Shown: piece after piece, positions 14,309 through 15,028 of the stretch
Layout of the letters: the number at the start of each line of letters is the position of its first letter
Numbering within the stretch: the stretch's first letter is position 1
Assembly (NCBI GenBank): GCA_027012045.1
Contig: JALUZI010000006.1
Location: 1-15,028 of the forward strand
Length of the DNA: 15,028 nt
DNA from: Desulfurococcales archaeon
Lineage (GTDB): Archaea; Thermoproteota; Thermoprotei_A; Sulfolobales; Acidilobaceae
Direction: 5' to 3'
Position numbers and translations under genes: made by a program
Notes under the pieces: generated by a model
What the model saw: the letters and a program-made list of their open reading frames with translations, nothing else
Databases searched by the model: none
What the model was told of the DNA's origin: nothing

Positions 14309-14509
14309 ATGGGTAAGGTCAGACCTACAGTAGTGAAAAGGACGGCCAGAAAACTGTTAACGAAGTACCCGGATATTTTCACGGACAGTTTCGAGGAGAA
14401 CAAGAAAATAGTAGACCAGCTAATAGAGTATCAGTCGAAGAGGGTCAGGAATAGAATAGCGGGATACATAACGCATCTAGTCAAAATACTTAAGAAGAAA
14501 GAGCAGTAA
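14309..14509 (+). CDS. rps17e: 30S ribosomal protein S17e (eS17)
   Basis: A 66-residue small-subunit protein shared by archaea and eukaryotes and absent from bacteria. It matches the family throughout: GKVRPTVVKRTARKLL, then KYPDIFTDSFEENKKIV and the basic end KRVRNRIAGYITHLVK. Very basic, as expected for rRNA binding. I start it at ATG 14309, seven bases after GAGGTG (14296-14301); the in-frame GTG at 14300 would start inside that site. It stands alone here rather than in a ribosomal protein operon, and is divergent from the thermosome gene. Confidence 0.95.
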   Translation: MGKVRPTVVKRTARKLLTKYPDIFTDSFEENKKIVDQLIEYQSKRVRNRIAGYITHLVKILKKKEQ

Positions 14510-14534
14510 TCCTGTAATATACCTCCTAAGGTTA

Positions 14535-14542
14535 TTTATAAT
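14535..14542 (+). promoter_or_regulatory. TATA box of the beta-grasp-PRTase gene
   Basis: TTTATAAT within GTTATTTATAATATAC, 46-53 bases before ATG 14588. The leader would be about 20 bases and carry GGGG (14576-14579) eight bases before the start. This indicates its own promoter rather than read-through from rps17e. Confidence 0.6.
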
Positions 14543-14587
14543 ATACAGTCTACTACCCAGGTTCCCTCCTCAAAAGGGGTTGATTCA

Positions 14588-15028
14588 ATGGACATAAAGG
14601 TCAGATTATTAGGGCAATTAAAACATGAGGTAGGGAAAGACTCTATAACTATAGAGTTACAGGAAAGTGATCATCTATCACTGCAGGGTATTCTTGAAAT
14701 TCTCGCGAATAACGAATTACTAGGAAAATACATGGAAGACGGTGAGCCTAGACACGACATAATAGTCTTCGTGAACGGTAAGGACTACAGGGTTTACAGC
14801 AAGAATCAAACATTTAGAGAAACGGTAGAGGTGTCTTTTATACCCATCAGTCATGGAGGAATAGAACTTCAGTACGTTACTTGGAATGAAATAGACAGAT
14901 ACTCTGAGCTGATAGCTTCAAAGATAATGAAAGACAGATACAGGGCAGACGTCATAGTGGGCATAATGAGAGGAGGCATTGTACCCGCTAGAATCATAGC
15001 AGATTACCTAGGTATCAGAGACCTTGGC
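14588..15028 (+). CDS. MoaD/Urm1-like beta-grasp domain fused to a phosphoribosyltransferase (5' part, runs off the window)
   Basis: An open frame of 147 codons with no stop before the window ends. Residues 1-91 look like a ubiquitin-like MoaD/ThiS fold: VRLLGQLKHEVGKDSITIEL, the region SLQGILEILA, IIVFVNGKDYRVY and the end VSFIPISHGG, which parallels the 'PPVSGG' C-terminus of MoaD (diglycine G90-G91). Immediately after, IELQYVTWNEIDRYSELIASKI and DVIVGIMRGGIVPARIIADYLG read as the start of a type I phosphoribosyltransferase, with the R-G-G pyrophosphate loop; the PRPP-binding loop would be beyond the edge. Free MoaD/ThiS/SAMP proteins need a C-terminal GG, so an internal GG is odd. It may be a processed precursor or a fusion in which the domain has another role. 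ATG 14588 follows GGGG at eight bases. Confidence 0.8.
   Translation, partial: MDIKVRLLGQLKHEVGKDSITIELQESDHLSLQGILEILANNELLGKYMEDGEPRHDIIVFVNGKDYRVYSKNQTFRETVEVSFIPISHGGIELQYVTWNEIDRYSELIASKIMKDRYRADVIVGIMRGGIVPARIIADYLGIRDLG

Noticed and set aside
1..15028. CRISPR array, insertion sequence, prophage, tRNA or rRNA genes, or a defence island.
   Set aside because: No spaced repeats, transposase, integrase or structural RNA was seen; the lone methyltransferase has no restriction or defence partner.

Overview
The window reads as chromosomal housekeeping DNA of a hyperthermophilic crenarchaeote, most likely of the Desulfurococcales (lineage is inference). Supporting signs: archaeal TFE-alpha, aMBF1, PAN, SmAP3-type Lsm, Trm56, archaeosine TGT, group II chaperonin, S17e and a crenarchaeal-type Rpo8 RNA polymerase subunit. 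Genes are tightly packed, TTG and GTG starts are common, A/T-rich TATA-like boxes precede several genes, and Shine-Dalgarno sites of the GGTG/GGAG type are visible. No rRNA, tRNA, CRISPR array, insertion sequence or stretch over 300 bases without a gene was seen.

Layout. Positions 1-5748 are one minus-strand run of eight tightly packed or overlapping genes, read as mbf1 - hflX - trm56 - tfe - C5 cytosine methyltransferase - DUF2122/SPOUT-like protein - tandem PhoU/RCK_C protein - nreA (truncated by the window edge). A divergent promoter region (5749-5875) separates it from the plus-strand proteasome ATPase gene pan. Next comes a small PUA-domain gene (7198-7671, plus), convergent with and overlapping a tgtA gene that seems to lack its own PUA domain. 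tgtA follows an Lsm gene on the minus strand. Divergent from lsm lie rpo8 and a membrane-anchored HerA/VirB4-like ATPase that may be CedB, the DNA-import ATPase. A Fap7-type adenylate kinase converges on that ATPase. The last part holds a thermosome subunit (minus), a divergent promoter region rich in small repeats, rps17e (plus), and the start of a gene fusing a MoaD/Urm1-like beta-grasp domain to a phosphoribosyltransferase.

How it fits together. Most genes serve information processing or protein quality control: transcription (TFE, Rpo8, MBF1), ribosome and tRNA work (HflX, Trm56, TGT plus PUA, Fap7, S17e, Lsm), and folding or degradation (thermosome, PAN). The less ordinary points are the beta-grasp-PRTase fusion with an internal diglycine, PAN without a C-terminal HbYX motif, the split archaeosine TGT with one substituted zinc ligand, the membrane HerA ATPase, and an orphan C5 methyltransferase inside the tfe operon.
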